A DNA stretch of 64,000 bases from Terriglobus albidus (GTDB lineage Bacteria > Acidobacteriota > Terriglobia > Terriglobales > Acidobacteriaceae): NCBI RefSeq assembly GCF_008000815.1, contig NZ_CP042806.1, forward strand, positions 4,650,001 to 4,714,000, written 5' to 3'. The position numbers and the translations under genes were made by a program. Positions 15,712 through 25,155 of the stretch are shown in pieces; position 1 is the stretch's first letter, and each line of letters begins with the position of its first letter. The notes below the pieces were generated by a model. The model worked only from the letters and a program-made list of their open reading frames with translations, was not told where the DNA came from and did no database searches.

Positions 15712-18700
15712 TTAGAAGTAGAACTTGAGGCTCGCCTGCAGCTCACGCGGATCGTTCGGATTGTCGCGCGTGGCGCTGATCTGCGCAAAGGTGCTGGGCG
15801 AGGTAAAGTTCAGCGATCCGGGTTGGGCAAAGTTGGGAGTATTGGTGAGGTTGAAGCTCTCCGCACGGAACTCAAAATAACGGACGTCTGACAGACTAAA
15901 CCTGCGGAAGACAGAGAAGTCCAATCGGCGGAACGGCGGGCCGGAGACCTGGGCAGGAGCTCCGCCGAGGCTACCCACAGCCGGGTTCGCAAATGCCGCC
16001 GGGTTGAGGAACTGCTTCACGTTGTGCGAGCCCGCGTAAGGATCCTGCCCCGGAACCTTCAGAGCAAAGCAGCCGAGACCGGCGGCCGTCGTCGTGGTGC
16101 AGGCTACGGACAACGGCTGCCCATCTTGAGCGGTAAAGATCCAGTTGGCGGACCATCCGCCTGCGAGTGCCCGTGCAACCCCTGTGGTGGCGTAGCGCTT
16201 GCCTTTGCCGAAGGGCAGCTCATAGGTTCCGCTGGTGTGAAAGATGCGGCGGACATCGATATCACAGGCGGCGTAGTCTGCTCCAATGCCGTAGCCGGAG
16301 ACATATGGTGCGCGATAGCCGCCGACACCGTTGTCCAGCAGATCACGCGCCGTTCCCAGGCACTTGGAGTAGGTGAAGTTGGCCAGAAGGCTGAAGCCGC
16401 GGCTCAGGCGATGCTCGACGCCGGCCTGCAATGAGTTGTAGTTCTGCGACGCATTGCGAGCGTTATAGTTGCCGCCCACAGCGAAGTCCTTGAAGAAGGA
16501 GTTCGACTTGGTGTTCGCAGTCGGCGCAAGGATCGTGCTGACAGTATTGGTGGAGAAGCTCGACTGAATGTGCTTCGCGTTGCTACCTACGTAGCCAAGA
16601 AAGACGATAGTCCGCGGCGTGAGCTGGTATTGGAGCTGCAGGTTGAATGCCTGGCTATAGGTGGTCTTGGGGTTGCGCGGCTCACCGAAGAGCGAGATGG
16701 AACCGAGCGTTGCCGAAGCAGGATTAAGCGGGACATTCTGCAGGCCCTGCGAGAGTGGACCTACGGAGTTGTCGGCCGTAACCGGTGTCACCGAGCTGCC
16801 GGCCGTATAGCTGGTAGTGACCTGGAAGGGGAAGTTTACCCAGGGGCTGATGCTGAGACCGTGGTTCTCATAGCCCTGGAAGAAGAGTCCATAGCCGCCG
16901 CGAATCACCAACCGCTCGAGGGCCTGGTAGGAGAAGCCCACGCGTGGGGCAAAGTTTTTGTTTGATGCATACCCCATGACCTTGTCAGGAATGGGTGTGA
17001 AGGCAATGCCATCTGTTGCCAGCAGGTTCTGGAAAGCAGACGGGACATTTGCGACCTGCGATTGCGGGATATAGAAGCGAGAGACGCCATCGCTGGTATC
17101 GCCAGTCTGTGCCGGAACGAAGTTCGCGAAGCGTCCGCCCGTCTCCGTCGGTATACCAAGGAACTCCCAGCGCAGACCGAAGTTGAGAGTGAGCTTATCG
17201 GTAGTCTTCCAACTGTCCTGCACATAGGCACCGACATACTGGCGTACCAGATTGAAGATCGGCGAGAAGCTGGAGGCCGAAACAGTATTCGATCCGCCAA
17301 GACTGCGCAGCGTTCCCGGTGTGGACGTCAGCGGAGCCAGAAGGAATTGCGCACGGTCAGTCGAGCCATCCGTATTGGCGACGACCGAGGTATAGCTGCC
17401 GTTGTTAGCGAAGCTGCCGCGCGAAGTGCTGGGTGTCAGTGTGGGAAAGGCAATGTGCTGGTACTCGACGCCAGTGCGAATCTGGTGCCGAGCCTTATCG
17501 AGCGTGAGGTTTTCGGTAAACTGTGCGATCTTGCTGGATTTGTCGCTGGGCAGTGTGCCAGGCGCACCCAGTGATGAGAGTTGGCCGAAGGTAAACTGCG
17601 GCAGACCTCCATTGCCCTGCACCTGCGGGATACCGGGAATACCGTACTGTGCGGGGATATCGAGCGTATCAGCACCAAGCTGCAACCGGACATCACGTAC
17701 GCGGCTGTAGCCGACACGGGCTTCGTTCACGATATGCGGGCTGAAGATATGCGTCTCGCTCAGCGCGATGTTCTGTGACTGGGTGTTGCCATTGCTGGGA
17801 CGTGAGGCCGAGCCATCGGCTACTCCGGGAAATGGACTAGGGATCGTCTGCTGTGTCTTGACGATGCTGTATCGCACAAAGGTCGTGTCTGCAGAACTGA
17901 AGGCCTCATCGAAACGAATATCTCCGCTGTCGGTCGTCGTGCGATTGATGGGGCTGGTGACGTAATTGTTCTGCAGGCCTGTGCTCGTCGGCTGTGGATA
18001 GAGATTGAGCAGCGCAATGGCGTTGTCCGCAAGACGGCTACGTGGGATCTGATTCAAACGGGCTTTGTTTGCTGCTGTCGTGAAGTTGGTCACGCCAACA
18101 AGGGATCCGCTATAGAAGGGATCACGCACATAGCCGCTGGGCGTGCCGGTAAGACCTGTAACCGGATCAACACCGCTTGCCGGAAGCTGACGTGTCGTCG
18201 AGGGATCGAAGACGGTGCCTACCGGAAAGCTGCGGTTCAACGCATCGCTACGCGAACCCGACTGCAGCGCAATGAGGTCCTGCAGATTGGTGTAGCTGCT
18301 ATTGTGCTCCGCCAGTGTGGGAACCGTCTGCGTGTAGGTTCTGCCCTGGGCGATGCGGCTTCCCTGGTAGTCAAGGAAGAAGAAGGTGCGGTTATGGCCA
18401 TCGTAGAGATGCGGAATTACGACCGGCCCACCGAGCGTTCCACCGAACTGGTTCTGACGGAATGCCGGCTTATCCTGGGTCGGCAGTACGAAATAGTCCT
18501 TCGCATCGAGCGCACTGTTACGCAGATACTCCCACACATTGCCGTGCAACGTATTTGCGCCGGACTTGGTACTGACGTTCAGCACCGCTCCGGCTGAGTG
18601 ACCAAACTCCGCCGAGTACGTGCTGGTCTGCACCGTAAACTCGCGAATGGCATCCGGCGGCGGAAGCACCACATACTGCGCCTGGTTGACCAAGTCGGCA

Positions 18701-19335
18701 ATGGCGGCGTTGTCGTCCATGCCATCGAGCAGATAGTTGTTCTGGGTACGGCGGGCTCCATTGGCAGTGAATGAGCCACTGGCCTGCAGGTTGCGGCTGT
18801 CATTCTGTGCAAAGGTCACGCCCGGCGAAAGCTGCGCCAGAAAAGTCGCATTGCGGCCATTGAGAGGCAGCGCGTTGATGCTGTGCTCACTGACTAGTTG
18901 CTGCACGCTGGAAGAACGCGTATCGAGCAACGGATTCTCCGTTATGACCTCGACAACCTCAGAGGTCGAGCCGGCTTCAAGGCACGGACGAACCTCAAGT
19001 CTGGACTGAATCGTGACCTCGAGGTGTTCCGTGACGCTCTGTTTGAAGCCCTGCTGCGAGACGGTGAGAGTATAGATTCCCAGCTTCACGGGGCTGAAGT
19101 TGAAGTAACCGTCCTGTCCTGAGTGAAGATGCAGGACTATGCCGGTCTTCTCTTCTCGCAGAATGAGGTCGGCATCAGGAATTACGGCTCCCGTCGAATC
19201 GCTGACCACACCGCTGATGGAGCCGGTATCAACCTGGGCATACAGCTCATTCGGCAGCAGGGAAAGCCAGGTCAATGACGACAAGAGAGCCGCGTACAGA
19301 CGATATCCGCGCAAAGCGGGTGTGCGGGGGGACAT
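15712..19335 (-). CDS. Oar-like TonB-dependent outer-membrane receptor
   Basis: 1207 residues from ATG 19335, chosen because AGGAG lies 11 nt upstream; the frame stays open to 19368. Layout: signal peptide (RLYAALLSSLTWLSLLPNELYA-Q), carboxypeptidase-regulatory domain (about 35-115, GSISGVVSDSTGAVIPDADL), plug (about 125-255, LPLNGRNATFLAQLSPG, NNYLLDGMDDN, SAEFGHSAGAVLNV), then a large beta barrel ending ASLKFYF with terminal Phe. Same receptor type as the one at 5174 but clearly diverged and without the repeat-derived leader. First gene of a receptor-sulfatase pair, so the ligand may be a sulfated glycan (inference). Confidence 0.92.
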   Translation of the reverse strand: MSPRTPALRGYRLYAALLSSLTWLSLLPNELYAQVDTGSISGVVSDSTGAVIPDADLILREEKTGIVLHLHSGQDGYFNFSPVKLGIYTLTVSQQGFKQSVTEHLEVTIQSRLEVRPCLEAGSTSEVVEVITENPLLDTRSSSVQQLVSEHSINALPLNGRNATFLAQLSPGVTFAQNDSRNLQASGSFTANGARRTQNNYLLDGMDDNAAIADLVNQAQYVVLPPPDAIREFTVQTSTYSAEFGHSAGAVLNVSTKSGANTLHGNVWEYLRNSALDAKDYFVLPTQDKPAFRQNQFGGTLGGPVVIPHLYDGHNRTFFFLDYQGSRIAQGRTYTQTVPTLAEHNSSYTNLQDLIALQSGSRSDALNRSFPVGTVFDPSTTRQLPASGVDPVTGLTGTPSGYVRDPFYSGSLVGVTNFTTAANKARLNQIPRSRLADNAIALLNLYPQPTSTGLQNNYVTSPINRTTTDSGDIRFDEAFSSADTTFVRYSIVKTQQTIPSPFPGVADGSASRPSNGNTQSQNIALSETHIFSPHIVNEARVGYSRVRDVRLQLGADTLDIPAQYGIPGIPQVQGNGGLPQFTFGQLSSLGAPGTLPSDKSSKIAQFTENLTLDKARHQIRTGVEYQHIAFPTLTPSTSRGSFANNGSYTSVVANTDGSTDRAQFLLAPLTSTPGTLRSLGGSNTVSASSFSPIFNLVRQYVGAYVQDSWKTTDKLTLNFGLRWEFLGIPTETGGRFANFVPAQTGDTSDGVSRFYIPQSQVANVPSAFQNLLATDGIAFTPIPDKVMGYASNKNFAPRVGFSYQALERLVIRGGYGLFFQGYENHGLSISPWVNFPFQVTTSYTAGSSVTPVTADNSVGPLSQGLQNVPLNPASATLGSISLFGEPRNPKTTYSQAFNLQLQYQLTPRTIVFLGYVGSNAKHIQSSFSTNTVSTILAPTANTKSNSFFKDFAVGGNYNARNASQNYNSLQAGVEHRLSRGFSLLANFTYSKCLGTARDLLDNGVGGYRAPYVSGYGIGADYAACDIDVRRIFHTSGTYELPFGKGKRYATTGVARALAGGWSANWIFTAQDGQPLSVACTTTTAAGLGCFALKVPGQDPYAGSHNVKQFLNPAAFANPAVGSLGGAPAQVSGPPFRRLDFSVFRRFSLSDVRYFEFRAESFNLTNTPNFAQPGSLNFTSPSTFAQISATRDNPNDPRELQASLKFYF

Positions 19336-19697
19336 AGACACAGGTGCTCCTATGGCATGAGCAGGCACGTGCCGAGACTGGAGCTCTTACACGCGTCTCA
19401 TTGTGTTGATTTCAGTTGTAAGGAAGAAGCGTAACCGCGAGAGGGACACGAAACGTGTTTCCTGCAAGGCGAGTGCAGCAGCGATCAACGACAACAACAA
19501 AGGCAACAATCCTGCCGGAACAGACGAGCCAGTTCTACGGGTGAAAGTCGCATGCGCTGATGATAACGAGAACAGATGAATGCGTCCAGTAAGCGACATT
19601 GTCTGCCTGCGCAATCTTTTGACAGGCCGGAAGTGGTTCTAGTATCTAGGTAACGCGTTTGACTTCCTTTAATCTCCACGTTGAAAAGAGAGCCTAG
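19336..19697. promoter_or_regulatory. Divergent intergenic region with a sigma-70-like promoter for the MBL hydrolase
   Basis: TTGACA (19619-19624) followed after 18 bp by TATCTA (19643-19648) is a good promoter facing right, giving a leader of about 40 nt. The receptor promoter must face left in the 19369-19600 part, but no clear boxes stand out. A 75-codon open frame at 19387-19614 was judged not to be a gene. Confidence 0.5.
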
Positions 19698-20855
19698 ATG
19701 ACCCTGTTCTCCAACCTCCGCTTCCGTATGCAACATACTCTTGCCCGCACGGCCGGCGTGCTGTTGGCCGGCGCCATAGCGACCGGAGCGGCACTGCATG
19801 CGCAGAAGGCTGCGCCGATGCGCATCTACTTCATCGACGTAGAAGGCGGACAGTCGACGCTGTTCGTCATGCCGGACCACACCTCACTGCTGGTAGATAC
19901 CGGCTTCCCCAGCAATGGCGGGCGCGACTCGCAACGCATCGTAGATACAGCGAAAAAAGCAGGGGTCTCTCGCATCGACTATGTGTTGCTCACGCACTAT
20001 CACCTGGATCATCTGGGCGGCGTGCCGGAGCTGGTCGCGAAGATCCCGGTCGGTACCTTCATTGACCACGGTGACAATCGCGAGACGGTCGTTCCTGGCA
20101 CCGTGCGGAACTATGAGAACTACCAGGCGATGTTGCAGTCCGGAAAGTACAAGCACATCATCGTCAAGCCAGGCGACAAGCTGCCGATTCCAGGTGTAGA
20201 CCTGACCTTCTTAAGCGCGGCCGGCGAGGTTTTGGATAAACCTCTTCCAGGAGCAGGACAGGCGAATGCGACCTGCTCCGCTCCGGACAACATGCCGGAA
20301 GGGATCAATACGCCCGATCAGGCGGAGAACGCACAGTCGGCTGGCTTCGAGATGAACTTCGGCAAGCTGCGTATCCTCGATCTCGGCGACTTGACCTGGG
20401 ACAAGGAGCGTCTGCTGATGTGCCCTGCCAACAAGATCGGCCACATCAACCTGCTGATCGTTTCGCACCACGGCTCAAAGCCCAGCTCGAGCCCGGCATT
20501 GATTGATGGCATCACTCCTCAGGTAGCAATCATGGATAACGGCGAGCGCAAGGGTGGATATGTGCCAGTGCTGGATACGATCCGCACAACCCTCAGCAAA
20601 CCTGATCTCTGGCAATTGCACTATGCGCTGGAGGGTGGAGATCAGCACAACACCGGTAAAGCGATGATCGCGAATCCGCTGTCGCCTGAGGGTGAGGCGG
20701 CCGCCAAAGAACTCGCAGAGGGCAAGCCGTTACCTCCACCGGCACCGCACGCCAACGATGCGGGCAATAGCATCACTGTTGAGGCCTATGCAACTGGGCG
20801 CTTTACCGTGACCAATGGACGCAATGGCTTCGCGAAAACCTATCAGGCAAAGTAG
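19698..20855 (+). CDS. Exported metallo-beta-lactamase-fold hydrolase (ComEC-C-terminal-like)
   Basis: 385 residues with a signal peptide (TAGVLLAGAIATGAALHA-Q). The MBL-fold metal motif is T-H100-Y-H102-L-D104-H105-L; ligands farther on include LLIVSHHGSKPSSSPALI and the start IYFIDVEGGQSTLFVMPD resembles the hydrolase domain of ComEC and related secreted proteins. The substrate is not known; proteins of this type act on phosphodiesters or are uncharacterised. A sigma-70-like promoter lies about 50 nt upstream and a strong terminator follows, so it is a single-gene unit. Confidence 0.85.
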   Translation: MTLFSNLRFRMQHTLARTAGVLLAGAIATGAALHAQKAAPMRIYFIDVEGGQSTLFVMPDHTSLLVDTGFPSNGGRDSQRIVDTAKKAGVSRIDYVLLTHYHLDHLGGVPELVAKIPVGTFIDHGDNRETVVPGTVRNYENYQAMLQSGKYKHIIVKPGDKLPIPGVDLTFLSAAGEVLDKPLPGAGQANATCSAPDNMPEGINTPDQAENAQSAGFEMNFGKLRILDLGDLTWDKERLLMCPANKIGHINLLIVSHHGSKPSSSPALIDGITPQVAIMDNGERKGGYVPVLDTIRTTLSKPDLWQLHYALEGGDQHNTGKAMIANPLSPEGEAAAKELAEGKPLPPPAPHANDAGNSITVEAYATGRFTVTNGRNGFAKTYQAK

Positions 20856-20868
20856 GTAAACTCCGAAC

Positions 20869-20898
20869 AAAAGCCGCGCATTTGCATGCGCGGCTTTT
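20869..20898. terminator. Bidirectional intrinsic terminator
   Basis: A perfect 12-bp stem AAAAGCCGCGCA / TGCGCGGCTTTT with a 6-nt loop, with T-runs in both directions, between convergent stops at 20855 and 20913. Confidence 0.9.
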
Positions 20899-20912
20899 TG
20901 CTGTCTTCAGGT

Positions 20913-21788
20913 CTACGCCTGTTGAAATGCCTTCAAGACCTCTTCCTTTGCGGTCTTTAACTCGGCTACGGGATCGCCCTGCGCGTAGAACTCCATCGCG
21001 ATGTAGCGGTTGTAGCCCAGGGCTGCAAGGCGGCGATAGATGTTGTTGTAGTTCATCTCGCCGGTGCCGGGGCGATGGCGGCCGGGAACGTCGGCCACGT
21101 GGATCAGGCCGATCTGGTCGAAGTTGTTTTCCAGCTTTTCGATCAGGTTTCCGGCGCCGCGCTGCTCATGGTAGAAGTCGTACAACACTTTGATTGATGG
21201 GCTGCCGACCGCGCGTGTGATCGTAAATGCCTCGGTGACGGAGTTGACTGCCGCGCGCTTATTTTCGAGCAGGTCGATGGGCTCCAGCAGCAGCTCCATC
21301 TTTTCCTTCTCCATGATCTCGGCGGCGACCTTCAGGTTCTCCGTAATATTGGCGATCTGTTGCTCAGGCGACTGACCGGGGATACGGGGGCCGGAGGCGT
21401 AGCCCAACTGCGGGCAGCCGAGCTCACGCGCCACAGGAATTGCCTTGGCGAGTTGCTCCCGGATGATATCTCGCGATGCGAGATCGGCGAGCGGCACCTG
21501 GCCGGGGAACATCAGGTCGATGGTGATGCCGAGCGATTTGGCCAGTGCGGCGACGCGGCGGCGCTCTTCAGGCGACCAGGCCATCCACTCCGTCACCAGT
21601 TCCGCGCCGGTATAACCAGCTTTCGCAACGGTTTCCAGCCGTTGATCGATGGTCATGGGCTTGGGAAAAGCCCAGATCATGTACGAAAACTTCGGCAGAG
21701 CAGCGGGAGGAGCGGCAAACAAGCCGCGCGAGGCCAGGGACAGTGCGGTACCGGCCATTGCGAGATGACAAAAGTGTCGGCGATTCAT
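20913..21788 (-). CDS. Exported sugar-phosphate isomerase/epimerase-type TIM barrel, hydroxypyruvate-isomerase-like
   Basis: 291 residues from ATG 21788; the frame remains open to 21935 but that extension overlaps the divergent cytochrome gene. The N-terminus MNRRHFCHLAMAGTALSLAS is a Tat-type signal. The AP_endonuc_2 TIM barrel shows AGYTGAELVTEW, MELLLEPIDLLENKRAA, and the metal-binding VADVPGRHRPGTGEMNYNNIYRRL, which is the hydroxypyruvate isomerase/3-keto-sugar-processing signature. An exported version in front of a PQQ dehydrogenase and near a DUF1080 protein suggests periplasmic processing of oxidised sugars (inference); the exact reaction is not predictable. Confidence 0.85.
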   Translation of the reverse strand: MNRRHFCHLAMAGTALSLASRGLFAAPPAALPKFSYMIWAFPKPMTIDQRLETVAKAGYTGAELVTEWMAWSPEERRRVAALAKSLGITIDLMFPGQVPLADLASRDIIREQLAKAIPVARELGCPQLGYASGPRIPGQSPEQQIANITENLKVAAEIMEKEKMELLLEPIDLLENKRAAVNSVTEAFTITRAVGSPSIKVLYDFYHEQRGAGNLIEKLENNFDQIGLIHVADVPGRHRPGTGEMNYNNIYRRLAALGYNRYIAMEFYAQGDPVAELKTAKEEVLKAFQQA

Positions 21789-21840
21789 AGTCCGAATCTC
21801 AATTTCTGTTCGTCGTGCGAACAAAGTATAAATAGGAACG

Positions 21841-22623
21841 ATGAGATTTCGCCTCTTCGCTCGTTCCGAAATGCTGTTTGCCCTGGGCCTCAGCATAGCA
21901 ACTCCGGCCCTGGCGCAGTTTCCACGGTCGATCACAGACCCAGCCGCAGTCGAACGCGGTAAGGCTATCTACGGGCAGCAATGCGGACGCTGCCATGGTG
22001 ACGATGTGCGAGGGACGCAGACAGCGCCCGATCTGCTGCGCTCACTGAAGGTACTGCACGACCGCCGCGAGAACCTGAAAGGCAAGGAGCTTGCCCCTTA
22101 CTTGAAGGACGCTCCTCACAAGATCGAGCTCGACGCCAAACAGGCTGCCGACCTCTCGAACTTTCTCTCGTTCTCGATCAACAAGATCCTGCGCAGCGGC
22201 TACGACGCCGAGCCCAAGAACCTGCTGAGCGGTGATGCCAAGGCAGGCGAGGCGTACTTCAACGGAGCGGGCGGATGCGACAAGTGCCACTCGCCCAGCG
22301 GCGACCTTGCCGGCATCTCCAAGCGCCTGAGCGTCGCTTCCCTGCAGCAGCGCTTCCTCTTCCCCAATACAGGTTTCGGATCCAAGCGCAAAACACAGGT
22401 TGAAGTAACGACGGGCGGGAAAACGATTACCGGCGACCTGGTGCATATCGATGACTTCACCGTCTCCCTGAAGGACAAGGATGGCCGTGTGCAGTCGTTC
22501 AATCGCACCGCCGCCCTCAAGGTAAAGACGACCGATCCCTATGCAGGCCACGTGGAGCTGCTGAACCGCTACACCGATGCCGATATCCACAACCTGACCG
22601 CATACCTGGTGACGATTCCATGA
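21841..22623 (+). CDS. Di-heme cytochrome c, partner of the PQQ dehydrogenase
   Basis: 260 residues with a signal peptide (MLFALGLSIATPALAQ). Two c-type heme motifs: C48GRCH52 and C146DKCH150, the second in a domain ending with the TAYLVTIP helix. The segment KTQVEVTTGGKTITGDLVHIDDFTVSL between the last heme and the C-terminus is characteristic of cytochromes next to acidobacterial quinoproteins. Periplasmic electron acceptor for the next gene, whose start overlaps its stop by 4 nt (ATGA). Only about 50 bp separates it from the divergent isomerase gene. Confidence 0.9.
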   Translation: MRFRLFARSEMLFALGLSIATPALAQFPRSITDPAAVERGKAIYGQQCGRCHGDDVRGTQTAPDLLRSLKVLHDRRENLKGKELAPYLKDAPHKIELDAKQAADLSNFLSFSINKILRSGYDAEPKNLLSGDAKAGEAYFNGAGGCDKCHSPSGDLAGISKRLSVASLQQRFLFPNTGFGSKRKTQVEVTTGGKTITGDLVHIDDFTVSLKDKDGRVQSFNRTAALKVKTTDPYAGHVELLNRYTDADIHNLTAYLVTIP

Positions 22624-24197
22624 AGCATCTGTTTTCTCTGGCCGCCCTGGCCGTATTCTCTCTCCCCCTGTCCGCGCAGACGGCTGCCGTCAAAAAGCCC
22701 ATGCCGTCGCAGGCATCGCAGGCTGACTGGCCGACATACAACGGCGACTACAGCGGACGCCGCTTCAGCAAGCTGAGCAAGCTGAATACCACCAACGTTG
22801 GCAAGCTGCAGCTTGCCTGGACCTATCGCATCACCACCACCACCGGCGGCGGACAGCGCATCTCAGCCACACCACTAATGGTCGACGGCGTGATGTATTT
22901 CACCGTACCCAGCCATGCCTGGGCAGTGGATGCACGCACCGGCCAGAAGCTGTGGCAGTTCGACTGGGCCAGCAAGGGTGGCGAGACCATCGGCAACCGC
23001 GGCGCTGCCATCAAGGGCGATACGCTCTACTTCGAGACCGAAGACTGCAACCTGGTGGCGATCGATATCCACACGGGTAAAGAGAAGTGGCACTCCTCCA
23101 TCGGCAATCCTGACCAGTTCTACTTCGGCAGTGTCGCTCCGGTGATCGTCAAGAATCACGTGATGGTCGGCATCAGCGGCGATGACTTCGATATTCCTGG
23201 CTACGTAGAAGCGCATAACGCGGACACCGGAGCGCTGGAGTGGCGCTGGTACACGCATCCGGAACCCGGAACCCCTGAAGCCAAGACCTGGCCGAACGAT
23301 GAGGCCATGACACACAGTGGCGGCATGACCTGGGTTGCCGGCACCTATGACCCGGATCTGAACCTCTACTACTTCGGTACCGGCAACGCCCAGCCCGTCA
23401 TCAACGGCGCAGCGCGGCCTGGTGACAATCTCTTCACCTCGACCATCTGCGCCCTGAACCCGGATACCGGCAAGCTGGTGTGGTATTTCCAGCCGAATCC
23501 GCATGACACCCACGATTGGGATGCCGTGCAGACACCGGTTCTAATCGACGGCACCGTCGAAGGCAAGCCGCGCAAGCTTCTCGCTCAGGCCAGCCGTAAC
23601 GGATGGTACTTCCTCCTGGATCGCACGAATGGCAAGGCGATCACTACCACTCCCTTCGCCAAGCAGAACTGGGCTAAGGGAGTAAATGATAAGGGCCAGC
23701 CGATTCCCGACCTCGCAGTGACCGCGAAACAAAATGGCACCCTGACCGCTCCAAATCAGGCCGGCGCCGCCAACTGGTATCCGCCGAGCTTCAGCCCGCT
23801 GACCGGCCTCTTCTACGTCCCTGCGTATGACGCCTACAGCGTCTACTACATCTACGACAACAATAAGAAGCCCGAGGGCTGGGCCGGCAACGATCGCGGC
23901 GGCTGGTCATCCGCGTCCCTGCGCGCTATGGACTACCGTACCGGCAAGGTCCGGTGGAACCACGAGTGGCCCACCTCCGGCGCCCGCTCCGGCATTCTGA
24001 CGACAGCCGGCAACCTGCTATTCACCGGAGATCCATCCGCGAACCTCATTGGCTTCAATTCCACCACCGGCGAGATCCTGTGGCATGCAGGGTTGAACGC
24101 ACCTGTCTCCAACGGACCAACAACGTTTGAGCTCGACGGCTTGCAGTACATCACCGCGGCCGCAGGCGATACGTTGTATGCCTGGGTACTGCGGTAG
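22620..24197 (+). CDS. PQQ-dependent dehydrogenase (quinoprotein, 8-bladed propeller)
   Basis: 525 residues with a signal peptide (LFSLAALAVFSLPLSA-Q). Features of the quinoprotein alcohol dehydrogenase family: DWPTYNGDYSGRRFSKL at the start, repeated propeller-blade motifs ending in W-docking stretches (AVDARTGQKLWQF, AIDIHTGKEKWHS, ALNPDTGKLVWYFQ), HDTHDWDAVQTPVLID, and FNSTTGEILWHAGL. Shorter than the roughly 570-600 residues of methanol dehydrogenases and without a fused heme domain; the preceding gene encodes the cytochrome. Oxidises an alcohol or sugar in the periplasm and passes electrons via cytochrome c. PQQ biosynthesis genes are not in this window. Confidence 0.9.
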   Translation: MKHLFSLAALAVFSLPLSAQTAAVKKPMPSQASQADWPTYNGDYSGRRFSKLSKLNTTNVGKLQLAWTYRITTTTGGGQRISATPLMVDGVMYFTVPSHAWAVDARTGQKLWQFDWASKGGETIGNRGAAIKGDTLYFETEDCNLVAIDIHTGKEKWHSSIGNPDQFYFGSVAPVIVKNHVMVGISGDDFDIPGYVEAHNADTGALEWRWYTHPEPGTPEAKTWPNDEAMTHSGGMTWVAGTYDPDLNLYYFGTGNAQPVINGAARPGDNLFTSTICALNPDTGKLVWYFQPNPHDTHDWDAVQTPVLIDGTVEGKPRKLLAQASRNGWYFLLDRTNGKAITTTPFAKQNWAKGVNDKGQPIPDLAVTAKQNGTLTAPNQAGAANWYPPSFSPLTGLFYVPAYDAYSVYYIYDNNKKPEGWAGNDRGGWSSASLRAMDYRTGKVRWNHEWPTSGARSGILTTAGNLLFTGDPSANLIGFNSTTGEILWHAGLNAPVSNGPTTFELDGLQYITAAAGDTLYAWVLR

Positions 24198-24208
24198 CAA
24201 CGATAGGT

Positions 24209-24249
24209 AAACAACAAACGGAGCGCCTTTGGCGCTCCGTTTGTTGTTT
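24209..24249 (+). terminator. Strong intrinsic terminator after the PQQ dehydrogenase
   Basis: A perfect 19-bp stem with a TTT loop: arms 24209-24227 and 24231-24249, core ACGGAGCGCC / GGCGCTCCGT. Confidence 0.93.
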
Positions 24250-24339
24250 AAGACCTTGTGTATTCCAGCGCGGGCTCTTCTCAAGCTTCGTCACAGCCCT
24301 GTACAGTAAATTCGCTTCCAAAACCCTACAGAGGTCGTG

Positions 24340-25140
24340 ATGAAACGCGCGCTCGCCGTCACCTGTCTCGCTGTCTCCACCGCGCTTCTTTCGCAGCAAT
24401 CGCAGACGGCGGCTACGCGTGGGCCGGTACGCGTCCTTCCGGTCGATGTGGACCCCAACGACCACGAAGGATTTACGCAGATCTTTGATGGCGTCAGCCT
24501 GAAAGGCTGGGATGTTAATCCCGCCGTTTGGACGGTGAAAGATGGCGCATTGGTTGGCGAGTACACCTCGCAGGAAGGCACGCGCAATCCACAAACCTTC
24601 GCCATCTATCGCGGAGCTGAGCCTTCTGACTTTGAGCTCAAACTGGAAGTAAAGCTTGAAGGAGAGCAGGCAGACAGCGGCATCCAGTATCACAGCTACC
24701 CTCCTCCGCTAGTCAAGCCACGCCCGGGCGCGCCTGTATTTCCCCAAGACCCGAAGTGGAATCTCGCCGGCTTGCAGTTTGACCTGAGCCTACAGCGCGA
24801 CGGAAACAATATTGGCATTCTGGCCGAAGGCGGTGGACGCGGAATCATCGGAGAACGCGGCCAGATCGTTCACACTCAGACCGGCAAGACACCGCAACTT
24901 CTGGGAGAGCTCGCCTCAACCAAAGATCTAGCCAGCTTCTTCAAGCCGCACGACTGGAACACCGTTCACCTGATCGTGCGCGGACATACCGTTATCCAGC
25001 GAATCAACGGGCTCACTGTCGCCATCCTGATCGATGACGATACGACGAAATGGAAACCCAGCGGGGTAATTGGACTCCAGTGCGCAGGACCGGGCTCAGT
25101 GAAGATTTCGTTTCGAAATGTCTGGCTGAAAACAAGCTAG
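24340..25140 (+). CDS. Exported DUF1080 protein (3-keto-disaccharide hydrolase-like)
   Basis: 266 residues from ATG 24340, with GAGG 5 nt upstream; a GTG directly before is in frame. Signal peptide ALAVTCLAVSTALLSQQ. The DUF1080 jelly-roll is recognised from GFTQIFDGVSLKGWDV, WTVKDGALVGEYT, DFELKLEVKLE, DSGIQYHSY, and a C-terminal GLQCAGPGSVKISFRNVWLK. Some members hydrolyse 3-keto-glycosides produced by sugar oxidation (known for the family). It is downstream of a cytochrome-PQQ dehydrogenase operon and an exported TIM-barrel isomerase, so the group may be a periplasmic 3-keto-sugar route (inference). Confidence 0.87.
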   Translation: MKRALAVTCLAVSTALLSQQSQTAATRGPVRVLPVDVDPNDHEGFTQIFDGVSLKGWDVNPAVWTVKDGALVGEYTSQEGTRNPQTFAIYRGAEPSDFELKLEVKLEGEQADSGIQYHSYPPPLVKPRPGAPVFPQDPKWNLAGLQFDLSLQRDGNNIGILAEGGGRGIIGERGQIVHTQTGKTPQLLGELASTKDLASFFKPHDWNTVHLIVRGHTVIQRINGLTVAILIDDDTTKWKPSGVIGLQCAGPGSVKISFRNVWLKTS

Positions 25141-25155
25141 GTGGAGACCCACCAG

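Noticed and set aside
19387-19614. 75-codon frame with a hydrophobic stretch, upstream of the second receptor gene
   Set aside because: No ribosome-binding site, no known family, and it sits where the receptor promoter is expected.
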